DNA of 37,931 nt from JAHBNG01 sp039028975 (GTDB lineage Bacteria; Chloroflexota; Anaerolineae; Caldilineales; Caldilineaceae): contig JBCCHB010000154.1 in NCBI GenBank assembly GCA_039028975.1, positions 1 through 37,931 on the forward strand, in the 5' to 3' direction. Below the pieces are notes generated by a model. That model was given only the letters and a program-made list of their open reading frames with translations. It was not told where the DNA came from and made no database searches. The position numbers and the translations under genes are program-made. Of this stretch, positions 9,592 through 16,585 are shown piece after piece. The stretch's first letter is position 1. The number at the start of each line of letters is the position of its first letter.

Positions 9592-10118
9592 ATCAAAAAG
9601 AACAGCAAATTGAGTGGTCCTCGGAATTGTTGTCGGTAGAGCTATTTATCACAAGCATAAGTGTAGATCCAAGCGTCTAACCGGTATCTTTAAGGATAGA
9701 GCGAGGGAATAACCGCGGAGAGAGCGCTCTCGATACAGTATGCGTCCGACGAGCCTCTTGAGCCAAACCCGAATCGGGGATGCTCTCTCCGTGTACCTTC
9801 GAATGCGACTTGTTGCACTGCTATAAAACGCTTATTGCAGGCCATCGTCTCTTCAAGAACACAAAACGTTGGTGATTCTTTAGAGTTGTTCCGAATTAAG
9901 GAATTACTGAGTGACTGGTACTTCTTCGACGGTACGTCCTGACTCATGAGATGGCTGAAATGCCTGTCACCTTTGGTTTTGGTTATTGCAGAACAACTCT
10001 ATTGACAAGTGTTGATTCATTGTTGGGAAAATATAGCCTGCACCTCAGTAATAGACGCTCTAACTTGGACGCACTTGAGCTTGATAATCCTTTCCGGTTC
10101 TACAACGATCCCAATTAT
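9592..10118. other. Gap without a convincing gene
   Basis: No supported gene. An 85-codon minus-strand open frame at 9690-9947 has no recognised domain or good ribosome binding site and is not called. The 12-mer ATCCAAGCGTCT, from the last codons of the LRR-peptidase gene (around 9579-9590), recurs at about 9668-9679, perhaps a trace of a local duplication. No terminator with a T-run was seen after the peptidase gene. Confidence 0.5.
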
Positions 10119-10784
10119 TCAAGGTTCCGGTGTAGACGACGGCAGTGGTGTAGTTATCGGAGTTGAAGTCGGCGTTGCCAGGATGGACGAGAAGGATGTA
10201 GCTGTTGGCCGTGTGGTTAAAGGTATAAGTGTCGATGTTGGCGACGGTGTTAATGATGGTGTGAATGACAGTGGTGGCAGTATTTCGGGATTGGCACCAG
10301 GATTAGTGGAAATTGGTTGGAGTATGTAAATGCTTAATAACAAAACCGCGATTGATGTAACAGAGAACAAGCCCCATCCAAACGAAAATGAGTCAAGCTC
10401 ATTCATTGATTTTTTAAGAACCAACGTAACGAGGCCCCATCCAAACGAAACCCTTGTGTGGCTTGGGCGAAAAATAGGGTCTGTTTTATTGATTGTGTAG
10501 TGCTGCTCGTCTCGATATCGTTGCCACGCAGCTACAAATATTGGATTCCCCTCATATTGCTCCATTGCCCATGCAATCAATCGCTCGATTCCACCAGGGT
10601 ATTTAGAGACCTCCGTCAAAATTTCATTCCAACAGTCAATTGGGCGACCTGTCAAGTCGAAATAACTCAACTCAAAATTGGCAGTATGAAGAAGAGTACG
10701 CATCCTCTGCTCTGTATCGTATAGATTGGCTAATGTCTTGACTAGATCGGCTCTCGCTTGAGCCGTAGGTTGTGGCTGGACCAT
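10119..10784 (-). CDS. EAD1 adaptor domain, membrane segment, Ser/Thr/Pro-rich tail
   Basis: This protein has 221 residues, with an AGGATA ribosome binding site about five bases before the ATG. Residues ~12-90 match effector-associated domain 1 (EAD1): a short helical bundle with L-x-x-L-A-N-L-Y at the start, then F-D-L-T-G-x-x-x-x-x-W-N-E-I-L, and the ending Y-x-G-N-P. EAD domains are small death-fold-like adaptors of bacterial conflict systems that pair by homotypic contact with another EAD-bearing protein. Residues ~135-157 form one transmembrane helix. Residues 160-221 are almost pure Ser/Thr/Pro, as in cell-surface stalks. The EAD1 domain would be cytoplasmic and the tail outside. No effector or second EAD1 protein is seen in the window, so its partner lies elsewhere. 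A 17-base direct repeat (10371-10387 and 10434-10450) encodes the paired SFGWGL segments just before and within the membrane helix. Confidence 0.72.
   Translation of the reverse strand: MVQPQPTAQARADLVKTLANLYDTEQRMRTLLHTANFELSYFDLTGRPIDCWNEILTEVSKYPGGIERLIAWAMEQYEGNPIFVAAWQRYRDEQHYTINKTDPIFRPSHTRVSFGWGLVTLVLKKSMNELDSFSFGWGLFSVTSIAVLLLSIYILQPISTNPGANPEILPPLSFTPSLTPSPTSTLIPLTTRPTATSFSSILATPTSTPITTPLPSSTPEP
10371..10450. repeat. 17-base direct repeat within the EAD1-membrane gene
   Basis: GCCCCATCCAAACGAAA occurs at 10371-10387 and again at 10434-10450, 63 bases apart (21 codons, in frame). On the coding (minus) strand each copy encodes an SFGWGL segment. The copy nearer the C-terminus leads into the membrane helix, so the spacer looks like an in-frame duplication. 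Confidence 0.85.
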
Positions 10785-10986
10785 AGGTATCCTATGATGT
10801 GATCCAGAGGATACAAAAAATCTCCAAAATAATGTCGTACACTTGATTAAGCTATATCTTCAGCATCAATGGTAAGTTAGCGGAGGGGGCTTCAGGCGTA
10901 TTCGTAGGTTGGCTACTTGGATACGAAAAATTAAGCGAACAGGTAATATACCAGGAAATCATCTATTTGCTTTTGATGTCTTAACT

Positions 10987-11415
10987 TTATTCTTGAACAA
11001 ACCCTAAGCGTTCAAGCAAATCGCTTGGTCTTACGATTGATACACCTCGAAACGGATTCAACACCAATAGATCATTATCTCCGCTGACAATATAATCTGC
11101 TCTACCGCTAATAGCCAGTTCCAGAAACTTATCATCTTTGGGATCGCAGCACTCGGATATCGGGTCTGTAATCTCTACTCGTATGGCATCCCGCACCAGC
11201 AAAGAGAGAAACCGCAACCGTTCTGACTCTGTCACGTACTTATTGAATTTCTCACGCCGTAGCACATCGTTAAGCTCGTTTAGAGTCTCTAAAGAGATCA
11301 ACAATTTACCGTGATGCTGGGCTTCGTCCAATGATTTTCTGGGAACAGATTGCTTCATTAACAAAGCGCTAACAATGGTGTTGGTATCAAAGACGAAGCG
11401 AAGATCATATGTCAT
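10987..11415 (-). CDS. PIN-domain ribonuclease toxin (COG1569 type)
   Basis: This 142-residue protein is a whole PIN domain. It begins LRFVFDTNTIVSALL, with the first catalytic Asp, then E in LETLNEL, the acidic pair in DPKDDKFLELA, and the last acidic site in SGDNDLLVL, followed by I-V-R-P-S-D-L-L. PIN toxins of type II systems cleave RNA with Mg2+ bound by these acidic residues; the matching antitoxin keeps the enzyme silent. It follows the antitoxin gene with an 11-base overlap, so the two are translationally coupled. All catalytic acids are present and the length is normal for the family, so it is likely intact. The RNA target is not known from sequence. Confidence 0.86.
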   Translation of the reverse strand: MTYDLRFVFDTNTIVSALLMKQSVPRKSLDEAQHHGKLLISLETLNELNDVLRREKFNKYVTESERLRFLSLLVRDAIRVEITDPISECCDPKDDKFLELAISGRADYIVSGDNDLLVLNPFRGVSIVRPSDLLERLGFVQE

Positions 11416-11626
11416 TTAGCAAAGAATCCAAAATTTCAGGAGTTAAGCCACGTTTTTGAGCATTATCGCTGATCTGATCCATTAGAGCTGATAGAGAAAT
11501 GCTTTCAAATTCACGTAACCACAAACTAATGAGCAGGCTTAAGGCTTCTTTTTTCTGTTCAGATGCCTCCAAATAGATCTGAGCTGCATCTTCTTCGAGA
11601 GGAATCGTAACGGTCGCTACAGTCAC
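11405..11626 (-). CDS. Antitoxin partner of the PIN toxin
   Basis: This 73-residue protein starts at GTG 11626 (MTVATVTIPLEED). An AAGGTG site six bases upstream decides this start; the frame is open further upstream to 11728 but without a signal. The N-terminal V-x-I-P-L strand suggests a DNA-binding or dimer-forming segment. The middle E-x-x-E-A-L-x-L-L-I-x-L-W-L-R-E-F helix and the ending A-x-x-R-G-L-T-P-E-I-L-D-S-L-L are typical of the short antitoxins found before COG1569 PIN toxins in Chloroflexota and cyanobacteria. The C-terminal helices would cover the toxin active site. Order antitoxin first, toxin second, overlap 11 bases. Autoregulation is expected for the class but no operator was identified. 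Confidence 0.78.
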   Translation of the reverse strand: MTVATVTIPLEEDAAQIYLEASEQKKEALSLLISLWLREFESISLSALMDQISDNAQKRGLTPEILDSLLNDI

Positions 11627-11702
11627 AATATTCACCTTCTTTTGTGAACAATACATATACAATAGTCTTATCGCTGTAAGCCTATCTAATTCATTAGAGC
11701 TT

Positions 11703-11711
11703 ATTATACCA
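11703..11711 (-). promoter_or_regulatory. Extended -10 promoter of the toxin-antitoxin pair
   Basis: On the minus strand TGGTATAAT forms an extended -10 element (TGnTATAAT) about 77 bases before the GTG start of the antitoxin. There is no good -35 box at the proper distance, as is usual for extended -10 promoters. Confidence 0.4.
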
Positions 11712-11754
11712 TAAGCACAGCAGCTCATTCGGGTCTAGTCGTTTCAAAGGGAGC

Positions 11755-11877
11755 ATCTCAGTTTCGAGGCGAACTTATGTTGGTCAGTCGAGGAAGTGCG
11801 TTGCACTGTTCAAGAATAGATTCGTCCTTGAAAAAATTTCCGAACAGTGCAACGCACTCCTGTGCCCAAAGTGAGAT
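11755..11877. mobile_element. Small hairpin element, family A, diverged copy (A1)
   Basis: A 123-base element with weak terminal repeats (ATCTCAGTTT... and ...AAAGTGAGAT) encloses a perfect 17-base inverted repeat: AGTGCGTTGCACTGTTC at 11795-11811 and its complement at 11842-11858. Its left part (GTTTCGAGGCGAA, then ATGTTGGTCAGTCG) resembles the reverse complement of element A2 at 20176-20303, which has the same hairpin core with GTCGCAC in place of GTTGCAC. It carries no gene. No clear target duplication was found for this copy. Confidence 0.6.
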
Positions 11878-12015
11878 ACACTTGTCTCAAACCCACAATC
11901 TATTTCGCTTTGACTTGTATAATTTATTGAGACTATTATATCATAGCGACTGGTCTGACTGGAGAAGCCCTTTTTTTCATGCTCCTCTTTTTAGCTCAGT
12001 GCCGAAATCCATACA

Positions 12016-12077
12016 CAGTCGAGCGCAATGTCATTCTGAGGAACCGAAGAATCTCTCGCTGACATTGCGATCGACTG
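12016..12077. repeat. 62-base palindromic element
   Basis: 18-base arms (12016-12033 and 12060-12077; CAGTCGAGCGCAATGTCA against a complement with one mismatch) flank a 26-base centre containing TTCTGAGGAACCGAAGAATC, a core common in dispersed bacterial intergenic palindromes. It lies just upstream of the aldo/keto reductase and could form a stem in its leader. No T-run follows. Confidence 0.65.
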
Positions 12078-12106
12078 ATACAGAATGATCGATAAAGAAA
12101 TATCAA

Positions 12107-13021
12107 ATGCAGATCCTACAAACCAAACTCCCCCTCGGCAAAACCCCCCTCACCATTCACCAATTCGGCCTCGGCGCCGCTCACATCCCCAAGCGCGGGG
12201 AAACTATCGGCATTGCTACGGTCCAAGAAGCCTGGCAACAAGGCATCCGCTTTTTCGACACGGCACCGCTCTATTCGGCTGGCTATTCGGAGGAGTTGAT
12301 TGGCAAGGCTCTCAAGGGTGTGCCGCGAGATGAATTTGTTTTGGCCACCAAAGTGGGGCGGTTGGTCCAGCCAGATAAGAGCATGGTCATTGACTACAGC
12401 CGAGACGGCATCCTACGCAGCTTGGACGAGAGCCTGCAACGGTTGCAGATGGACTATGCGGATATTCTTCATATCCACGATCCGGATGACCACTATCAGC
12501 AGGCGTTGGACGAAGCCTTTCCTACCTTGGATGAGTTGCGCAGCCAAGGTGTGATTAAAGCCATTGGCTCGGGCATGAATCAGTGGGAAATGCTGGCTGA
12601 CTTTGCCAGAAACGCTGATTTTGATTGCTTTCTACTCGCAGGTCGCTATACGCTACTGGAGCAGACCTCTCTTGACTTTTTACGTCTCTGCCAGGAGAAG
12701 AAAATAGGTGTAATTTTGGGGGGCGTGTACAATAGCGGGATTCTGGCCAGCGACCTGGGACCGGAGGCCAAGTATAACTACCGGGCGGCACCTGAACCTA
12801 TTCTCCAAAAGGCGAAAGAGATCCGAGATATCTGTCAAGCGCATAACGTTCCTTTACAGGTCGCCGCGCTCCATTTCCCGCTGCGCAATCCTGGCGTCAC
12901 GTCTATGGTCCTTGGCGCGGAAGAGCCATCCCATATCCAGCAAAACCTTGCCCTTTTTGAGATCGAGGTACCTGATGCGCTATGGGTAGATCTGCGAGCA
13001 GCCGGCCTGATTGAAGAATAA
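12107..13021 (+). CDS. Aldo/keto reductase (aldose 1-dehydrogenase-like)
   Basis: This 304-residue TIM-barrel NAD(P)-dependent oxidoreductase has all four family residues in place: Asp and Tyr in FFDTAPLYSAGYSE, Lys in LATKVGR, and His in ILHIHDPDDH. The family reduces aldehydes and ketones or oxidises sugars. The closest-looking group is the D-threo-aldose/L-fucose 1-dehydrogenases (start LPLGKTPLTIHQFGLGAA; end with LRNPGVTSMVLGAEEPSHI), so oxidation of a free sugar at C1 is the best guess. The ATG at 12107 has only a weak purine-rich site. It is single, with repeats on both sides and no partner gene in an operon. Confidence 0.85.
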   Translation: MQILQTKLPLGKTPLTIHQFGLGAAHIPKRGETIGIATVQEAWQQGIRFFDTAPLYSAGYSEELIGKALKGVPRDEFVLATKVGRLVQPDKSMVIDYSRDGILRSLDESLQRLQMDYADILHIHDPDDHYQQALDEAFPTLDELRSQGVIKAIGSGMNQWEMLADFARNADFDCFLLAGRYTLLEQTSLDFLRLCQEKKIGVILGGVYNSGILASDLGPEAKYNYRAAPEPILQKAKEIRDICQAHNVPLQVAALHFPLRNPGVTSMVLGAEEPSHIQQNLALFEIEVPDALWVDLRAAGLIEE

Positions 13022-13052
13022 AGCAACTCAATGTCTTAACAGTTGTGGAGAA

Positions 13053-13300
13053 TTCACTAGCGTATACCCCCCAACATTGACAATAATTCCAAGGTATGCA
13101 TTGGTGTCCCGGAGTGACTTAAGGCTCGAGTTAGTCAAACTTTGCTTCCAATGTAGACAGGACGGGCATCTTGACAGGTTTCTGAGGTCGAATTTGCTTT
13201 GGTTTTGCAATAAAATCTGAGATGACCGGCTTATTCTCGCTACTCTTCCACCCTGTTAAACTCGAGTCTTTGTCAAATCGAGGGGGTATACGTTAGTGAA
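13053..13300. mobile_element. Non-autonomous mobile element D with 8-bp target duplication
   Basis: A 248-base element. Terminal inverted repeats are TTCACTAGCGTATACCCCC (13053-13071) and its complement at 13282-13300, matching at 18 of 19 positions. It is flanked by a perfect 8-base direct repeat, GTGGAGAA, at 13045-13052 and 13301-13308. No open frame of note lies inside, so it is a MITE-type element that would need a transposase from elsewhere. It sits between the aldo/keto reductase stop and the pgsA-like gene. Confidence 0.85.
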
Positions 13301-13340
13301 GTGGAGAATCCCGTGTTGACGAAGCAATCACCTACTGTGT

Positions 13341-13413
13341 CCTTAGACCCTGGACCCTAGACCGTGGACCTTGGACCCTAGACCCTAGACCCTGGACCCT
13401 GGACCCTGGACCT
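13341..13413. repeat. Heptamer tandem repeat (GGACCCT-type)
   Basis: About ten copies in a row of a 7-base unit, GGACCCT or TAGACCC variants, each differing by at most a base or two. The array lies about 100 bases upstream of the phosphatidyltransferase gene, right after element D. It recalls short tandemly repeated heptamers of cyanobacteria and related phyla. Copy number is likely to vary between strains. Confidence 0.9.
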
Positions 13414-13513
13414 TAATCATCGCTCTGAGGCATCCCTTTGCTAGATTTACGCTGCCTAATTTTTGTGGTAGGATTACGAAATTTGTGTACATGCAGCAAC
13501 TGTGAGGAACGAT

Positions 13514-14125
13514 ATGCTCGATCGACTTTGGAACTCCCCATCATTTAACGTCCCCAATACTTTAACGATCTTACGGATTGGCATGGCTTTTGCCATGATC
13601 TGGATCTTTCTAGATCCGTCACTGTTTAGCGCGTTGGTGGCCGGGCTAATCTTTGCTGTGGCCGCTATTACCGATTTTGTGGATGGACAATGGGCACGTA
13701 GTAACGGGTCTATTACTACCTTTGGCAAGATTCTCGACCCCATCGCTGACAAGATCCTAGTATTGGGTGCCTTTGCCGTCCTGGCTTATCTCAGTATCTT
13801 CAATTTCTGGCTTGTGGTGCCAATTCTCATACGCGAAATCGCCATTACTGCATTTCGCATCTATTTTCTAACCAAAGGCGTGGCCGTAGCTGCTGAGAAG
13901 AGTGGCAAGCAGAAAACAACGGTTCAGATTATTGCCATTGGGGTCATTTACCTCAATCTACTCTTCATCAAACACTTTGCGACTAGTCTCTCCCCCGATT
14001 CGGCTTATTATATTGGGGTTGGATTGACGGTGCTCATGTATCTCTTTTTGCTCACGGCTATCTGGCTAACAATCTACTCTGGATTTCTCTTTTTCCGGAA
14101 TAATTGGAAGCTGATCGCGGGGTAG
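13514..14125 (+). CDS. pgsA: CDP-alcohol phosphatidyltransferase, PgsA type
   Basis: 203 residues from ATG 13514, with GAGG six bases upstream; a GTG at 13502 is in frame but overlaps that site. The CDP-alcohol phosphatidyltransferase signature D-x-x-D-G-x2-A-R-x8-G-x3-D-x3-D is complete as DFVDGQWAR...GKILDPIADK. The start NVPNTLTILRI and several hydrophobic helices fit PgsA, which joins CDP-diacylglycerol to glycerol 3-phosphate, the committed step to phosphatidylglycerol in the membrane. Related enzymes use inositol phosphate or other alcohols, so the acceptor is inferred from the N-P-x-T-L-T-x-x-R motif. Its last 68 bases overlap the convergent radical SAM gene. Confidence 0.85.
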   Translation: MLDRLWNSPSFNVPNTLTILRIGMAFAMIWIFLDPSLFSALVAGLIFAVAAITDFVDGQWARSNGSITTFGKILDPIADKILVLGAFAVLAYLSIFNFWLVVPILIREIAITAFRIYFLTKGVAVAAEKSGKQKTTVQIIAIGVIYLNLLFIKHFATSLSPDSAYYIGVGLTVLMYLFLLTAIWLTIYSGFLFFRNNWKLIAG

Positions 14126-15542
14126 CAGTCAGGCCCGTGTCTGCTGTTCGGTATGCTTGGCTGCTCTGCTTGCTGCTGCGTTGTTCGCCAAAACCACTTA
14201 ATATAGTCTCTAGCATGGGCAGCGCATGTCCTGCATGCTTAAGGCGAATAATCCAATCCCACAGCGGCTCAAATTTTTTCCACCCGCCCGCATAGGCGGC
14301 ATGTCTAAGCATACCTTTGGCGCTCGGTTTTGTGGCAGCACCCCGGAGGATATTGCGCCATTGATAGAAGTCTTGATAGGCTTGCCAATAGCCAGCTTCT
14401 AATGTCTCGGCAGAGAGTTTGGCCGGTTTATAGACCACATGTCGAGTGTCGTAACGATCCCAATCTGAGTGAACAAGACGGCCTTGGCTCTGCATCCGAT
14501 CATAGAGCGCTGTGCCAGGATAAGGCGTGAGAATGTGAAAGGTAGCCGTCTCAATGCCATGCTGGATGGCCCACTCCACAGTGCGTTCAAAGACGCTTTC
14601 ATCGTCATCATCCATGCCAAAGACAAAGCTGCCATTGATCATGACGCCGTTGTCGTGCAAGCGTCGAATGGCTGCTGTGTAGTCTTTGTTTAGATTCTGA
14701 TGCTTCCTCTGCGCTCGCAGATTGGTCTCACTGAGCGTTTCAAAACCAACAAAGAGGCTACGTAGCCCACTCCCGACTGCCTTTTCCAGTAACCCCGGTC
14801 GTAAAATTGACTGAATTGTTCCGGCTGCCTGCCACAATCTACCCATTCCTTTCATTCCATCAAAGAGACCTGTTGCAAAAGGCACATTGCCAAATAGATG
14901 ATCATCGAGAAAGTAGAGGTGGTGGCCAGGCAGCCGATTGATCTCCGCCAGCGCATCATCTATCGTTTGGGTATAAAAGCCCTTTCCGCCCTCAAAGAAA
15001 GCCTCTTTGTAGCAGAAGTCACATTTGTGGGGACATCCCCTAGAGACTACGATGGAATTTGGGACCAGATAGAGATGGCGTTTGATTAGATCCCGCCGGA
15101 TTTTGGGCAACCCAACCAGTGTTCGTACCTGGGAGCGATAGAGCGGCCTCGGTGTGCCATGGCGATAATCATCCAGAAATTGAGGCCAAATATCCTCACC
15201 CGGTCCCAAAAAGAGGGAATCTGCATGAGGGGCTGCTTCTTCCGGAAGTGAAGTGACATGCAGACCACCCAGTGCCACATGTGCACCTTTGGCTCGGTAG
15301 TGGTCAGCCAATTCATATGCTCTATGTGCAGAAGTAATATAGACCTGAATCACCACCAAATCGGGCTCATCGGTCAGATCCAGCTCTTCCACATGTTCGT
15401 CTTGGATTTGAACTTCATCATCCTCATCCAAATAGCCAGCCAACGTTGCCAACCCCAATGGCGGAAAGAGAGAATATTTGATGGGGCGAAAAAACGGGCT
15501 TTTAGCTTCCGTCAATGCCGGAAGGATCATCTTAACTTTCAT
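14058..15542 (-). CDS. B12-binding domain radical SAM protein
   Basis: 494 residues from ATG 15542, preceded by AGGGGAAAT; the frame is open to 15659 but with no better signal. Residues ~1-135 form a cobalamin-binding-type Rossmann domain (PPLGLATLAGYL, then VIQVYITSAHRAYELA and GGLHVTSLPEEA). The radical SAM barrel follows, with the iron-sulphur ligands Cys170, Cys174 and Cys177 in RGCPHKCDFCY, and later GFETLSE, GSFVFGMDDDDE and TPYPGTALYD. The class does methylations, ring closures or other radical steps on lipids, cofactors or natural products; substrate cannot be told here. The last ~50 residues are Ser/Arg-rich and unlike the family, and are read antisense through the end of pgsA, as if the original stop had been lost. 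Confidence 0.85.
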   Translation of the reverse strand: MKVKMILPALTEAKSPFFRPIKYSLFPPLGLATLAGYLDEDDEVQIQDEHVEELDLTDEPDLVVIQVYITSAHRAYELADHYRAKGAHVALGGLHVTSLPEEAAPHADSLFLGPGEDIWPQFLDDYRHGTPRPLYRSQVRTLVGLPKIRRDLIKRHLYLVPNSIVVSRGCPHKCDFCYKEAFFEGGKGFYTQTIDDALAEINRLPGHHLYFLDDHLFGNVPFATGLFDGMKGMGRLWQAAGTIQSILRPGLLEKAVGSGLRSLFVGFETLSETNLRAQRKHQNLNKDYTAAIRRLHDNGVMINGSFVFGMDDDDESVFERTVEWAIQHGIETATFHILTPYPGTALYDRMQSQGRLVHSDWDRYDTRHVVYKPAKLSAETLEAGYWQAYQDFYQWRNILRGAATKPSAKGMLRHAAYAGGWKKFEPLWDWIIRLKHAGHALPMLETILSGFGEQRSSKQSSQAYRTADTGLTATPRSASNYSGKREIQSRLLAR

Positions 15543-15743
15543 TATTTCCCCTACTATGCTACGGTCGATTTGAAAAGGCATGCTTTCTACTGCTATACCG
15601 ATTATGCTAAACATGCCTTTGCAAACGGAGTCAAGTAAAGTAATGTAAACAAAAATCATTCAAACAAATACACAAGATCAAGTTTAGCAGGGGTTTGATT
15701 CAGTAACGACCGTATGAGTGCTGAAAGTGCTACACACAAGTGC

Positions 15744-15772
15744 TTGACACGTTGTCGATAGCAAGTTACGCT
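15744..15772 (+). promoter_or_regulatory. Possible promoter of the two-component pair
   Basis: A perfect TTGACA (15744-15749) is followed after 17 bases by TACGCT, a weak -10. It lies about 45 bases before the ATG of the response regulator, in the divergent gap with the radical SAM gene. Confidence 0.3.
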
Positions 15773-15817
15773 TTCCATACACTAATCACTGTTCACTTAA
15801 CGCGAGAATACGACCAA

Positions 15818-16585
15818 ATGCAGCTACTACTAGTCGAAGATAATCAACGCCTCCGGGATGGCTTGAAAGTTGGATTCAGCGCCAGTACATCTGTGCTTGT
15901 GCAATATGACTGCGCTTCGGGCGAGGAGGCACTGGATTTTTGCCTCGAACAGAGCCATATACAAGAAGCTCTGCCTGACGTAGCGCTTATGGATGTACAA
16001 TTAGCAGGCCAAATGAATGGGATCGGGTGCGCGGTGGCCCTAAGGCGCGAGTTTCCCCGCTTTCCGATTGTCTTCTATTCGATTCAGGATGATGACAACT
16101 ACTATCGGGATTTTCTAAGGGCTGGCATTTTGAGCCACTACGCTTACGTACGGAAATCAAATTATCTGCTGCCAGAGATGATTATTCCTTTGTTCAATAT
16201 GGCCCTGAATGGGCAGAGCTTTATTGATCCAGATATCGAAACGCGTGTCCAAGAGGTGCGCCACCGAGATGAGCGGAATCCGCTAGAGTTACTTGAGCCA
16301 AATGAACTGCGGGTAGCGCAAATGCTAGCCCAGGGGCTAACCAATCAACAGATCGCCGACCGACTGGGGTATGCGGACAAGCGGACGATTAGCCGGACCA
16401 ATGGACAGATCTATTCTGTGTGGGGGTTGGACAGCTCTGCGACCGATGAAAAAGTTGCCCGGACAAGAGCCGCTTTAATCATCCATCTGGGCCGGTTGAT
16501 TGCCTGGGACGCTGATGGAGTCGCCCGGGTCGAAGATGAAAGGGGGGAGTGGATTGAATGGACTGACGGGTATTCCGCTGGTTGA
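15818..16585 (+). CDS. LuxR/NarL-type response regulator
   Basis: 255 residues from ATG 15818 (MQLLLVEDNQ); the in-frame start at 15740 would add 26 residues that are not part of the domain. The receiver has the acidic pair E7/D8, phospho-acceptor Asp59 in VALMDVQLAG, and the Lys in YAYVRKSNY. A LuxR-like output follows (LEPNELRVAQMLAQGLTNQQIADRLG...). Unlike standard NarL regulators, the recognition part continues into an unusual ~45-residue C-terminal extension with an acidic, tryptophan-bearing end. The histidine kinase gene begins before this one ends, so the pair is translationally coupled and is the obvious partner. Confidence 0.82.
   Translation: MQLLLVEDNQRLRDGLKVGFSASTSVLVQYDCASGEEALDFCLEQSHIQEALPDVALMDVQLAGQMNGIGCAVALRREFPRFPIVFYSIQDDDNYYRDFLRAGILSHYAYVRKSNYLLPEMIIPLFNMALNGQSFIDPDIETRVQEVRHRDERNPLELLEPNELRVAQMLAQGLTNQQIADRLGYADKRTISRTNGQIYSVWGLDSSATDEKVARTRAALIIHLGRLIAWDADGVARVEDERGEWIEWTDGYSAG

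Noticed and set aside
9690..9947. 85-codon minus-strand open frame
   Set aside because: No start signal, no recognisable motif, mixed composition. Not enough to call a gene.
10009..10329. 106-codon plus-strand open frame rich in Gly, Val, Asp
   Set aside because: Antisense of the Ser/Thr/Pro-rich tail of the EAD1 gene, which explains the composition.
12016..12077. Terminator for upstream genes
   Set aside because: No T-run on either side and no gene ending close by; better seen as a dispersed palindrome.
11777..12088. 103-codon plus-strand open frame
   Set aside because: It lies over the A1 hairpin element and a second palindrome, has no domain and no ribosome binding site. A repeat read as protein.
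14469..14693. Plus-strand open frames across 14.1-15.6 kb
   Set aside because: Shadows of the radical SAM gene, which has full family motifs on the minus strand.
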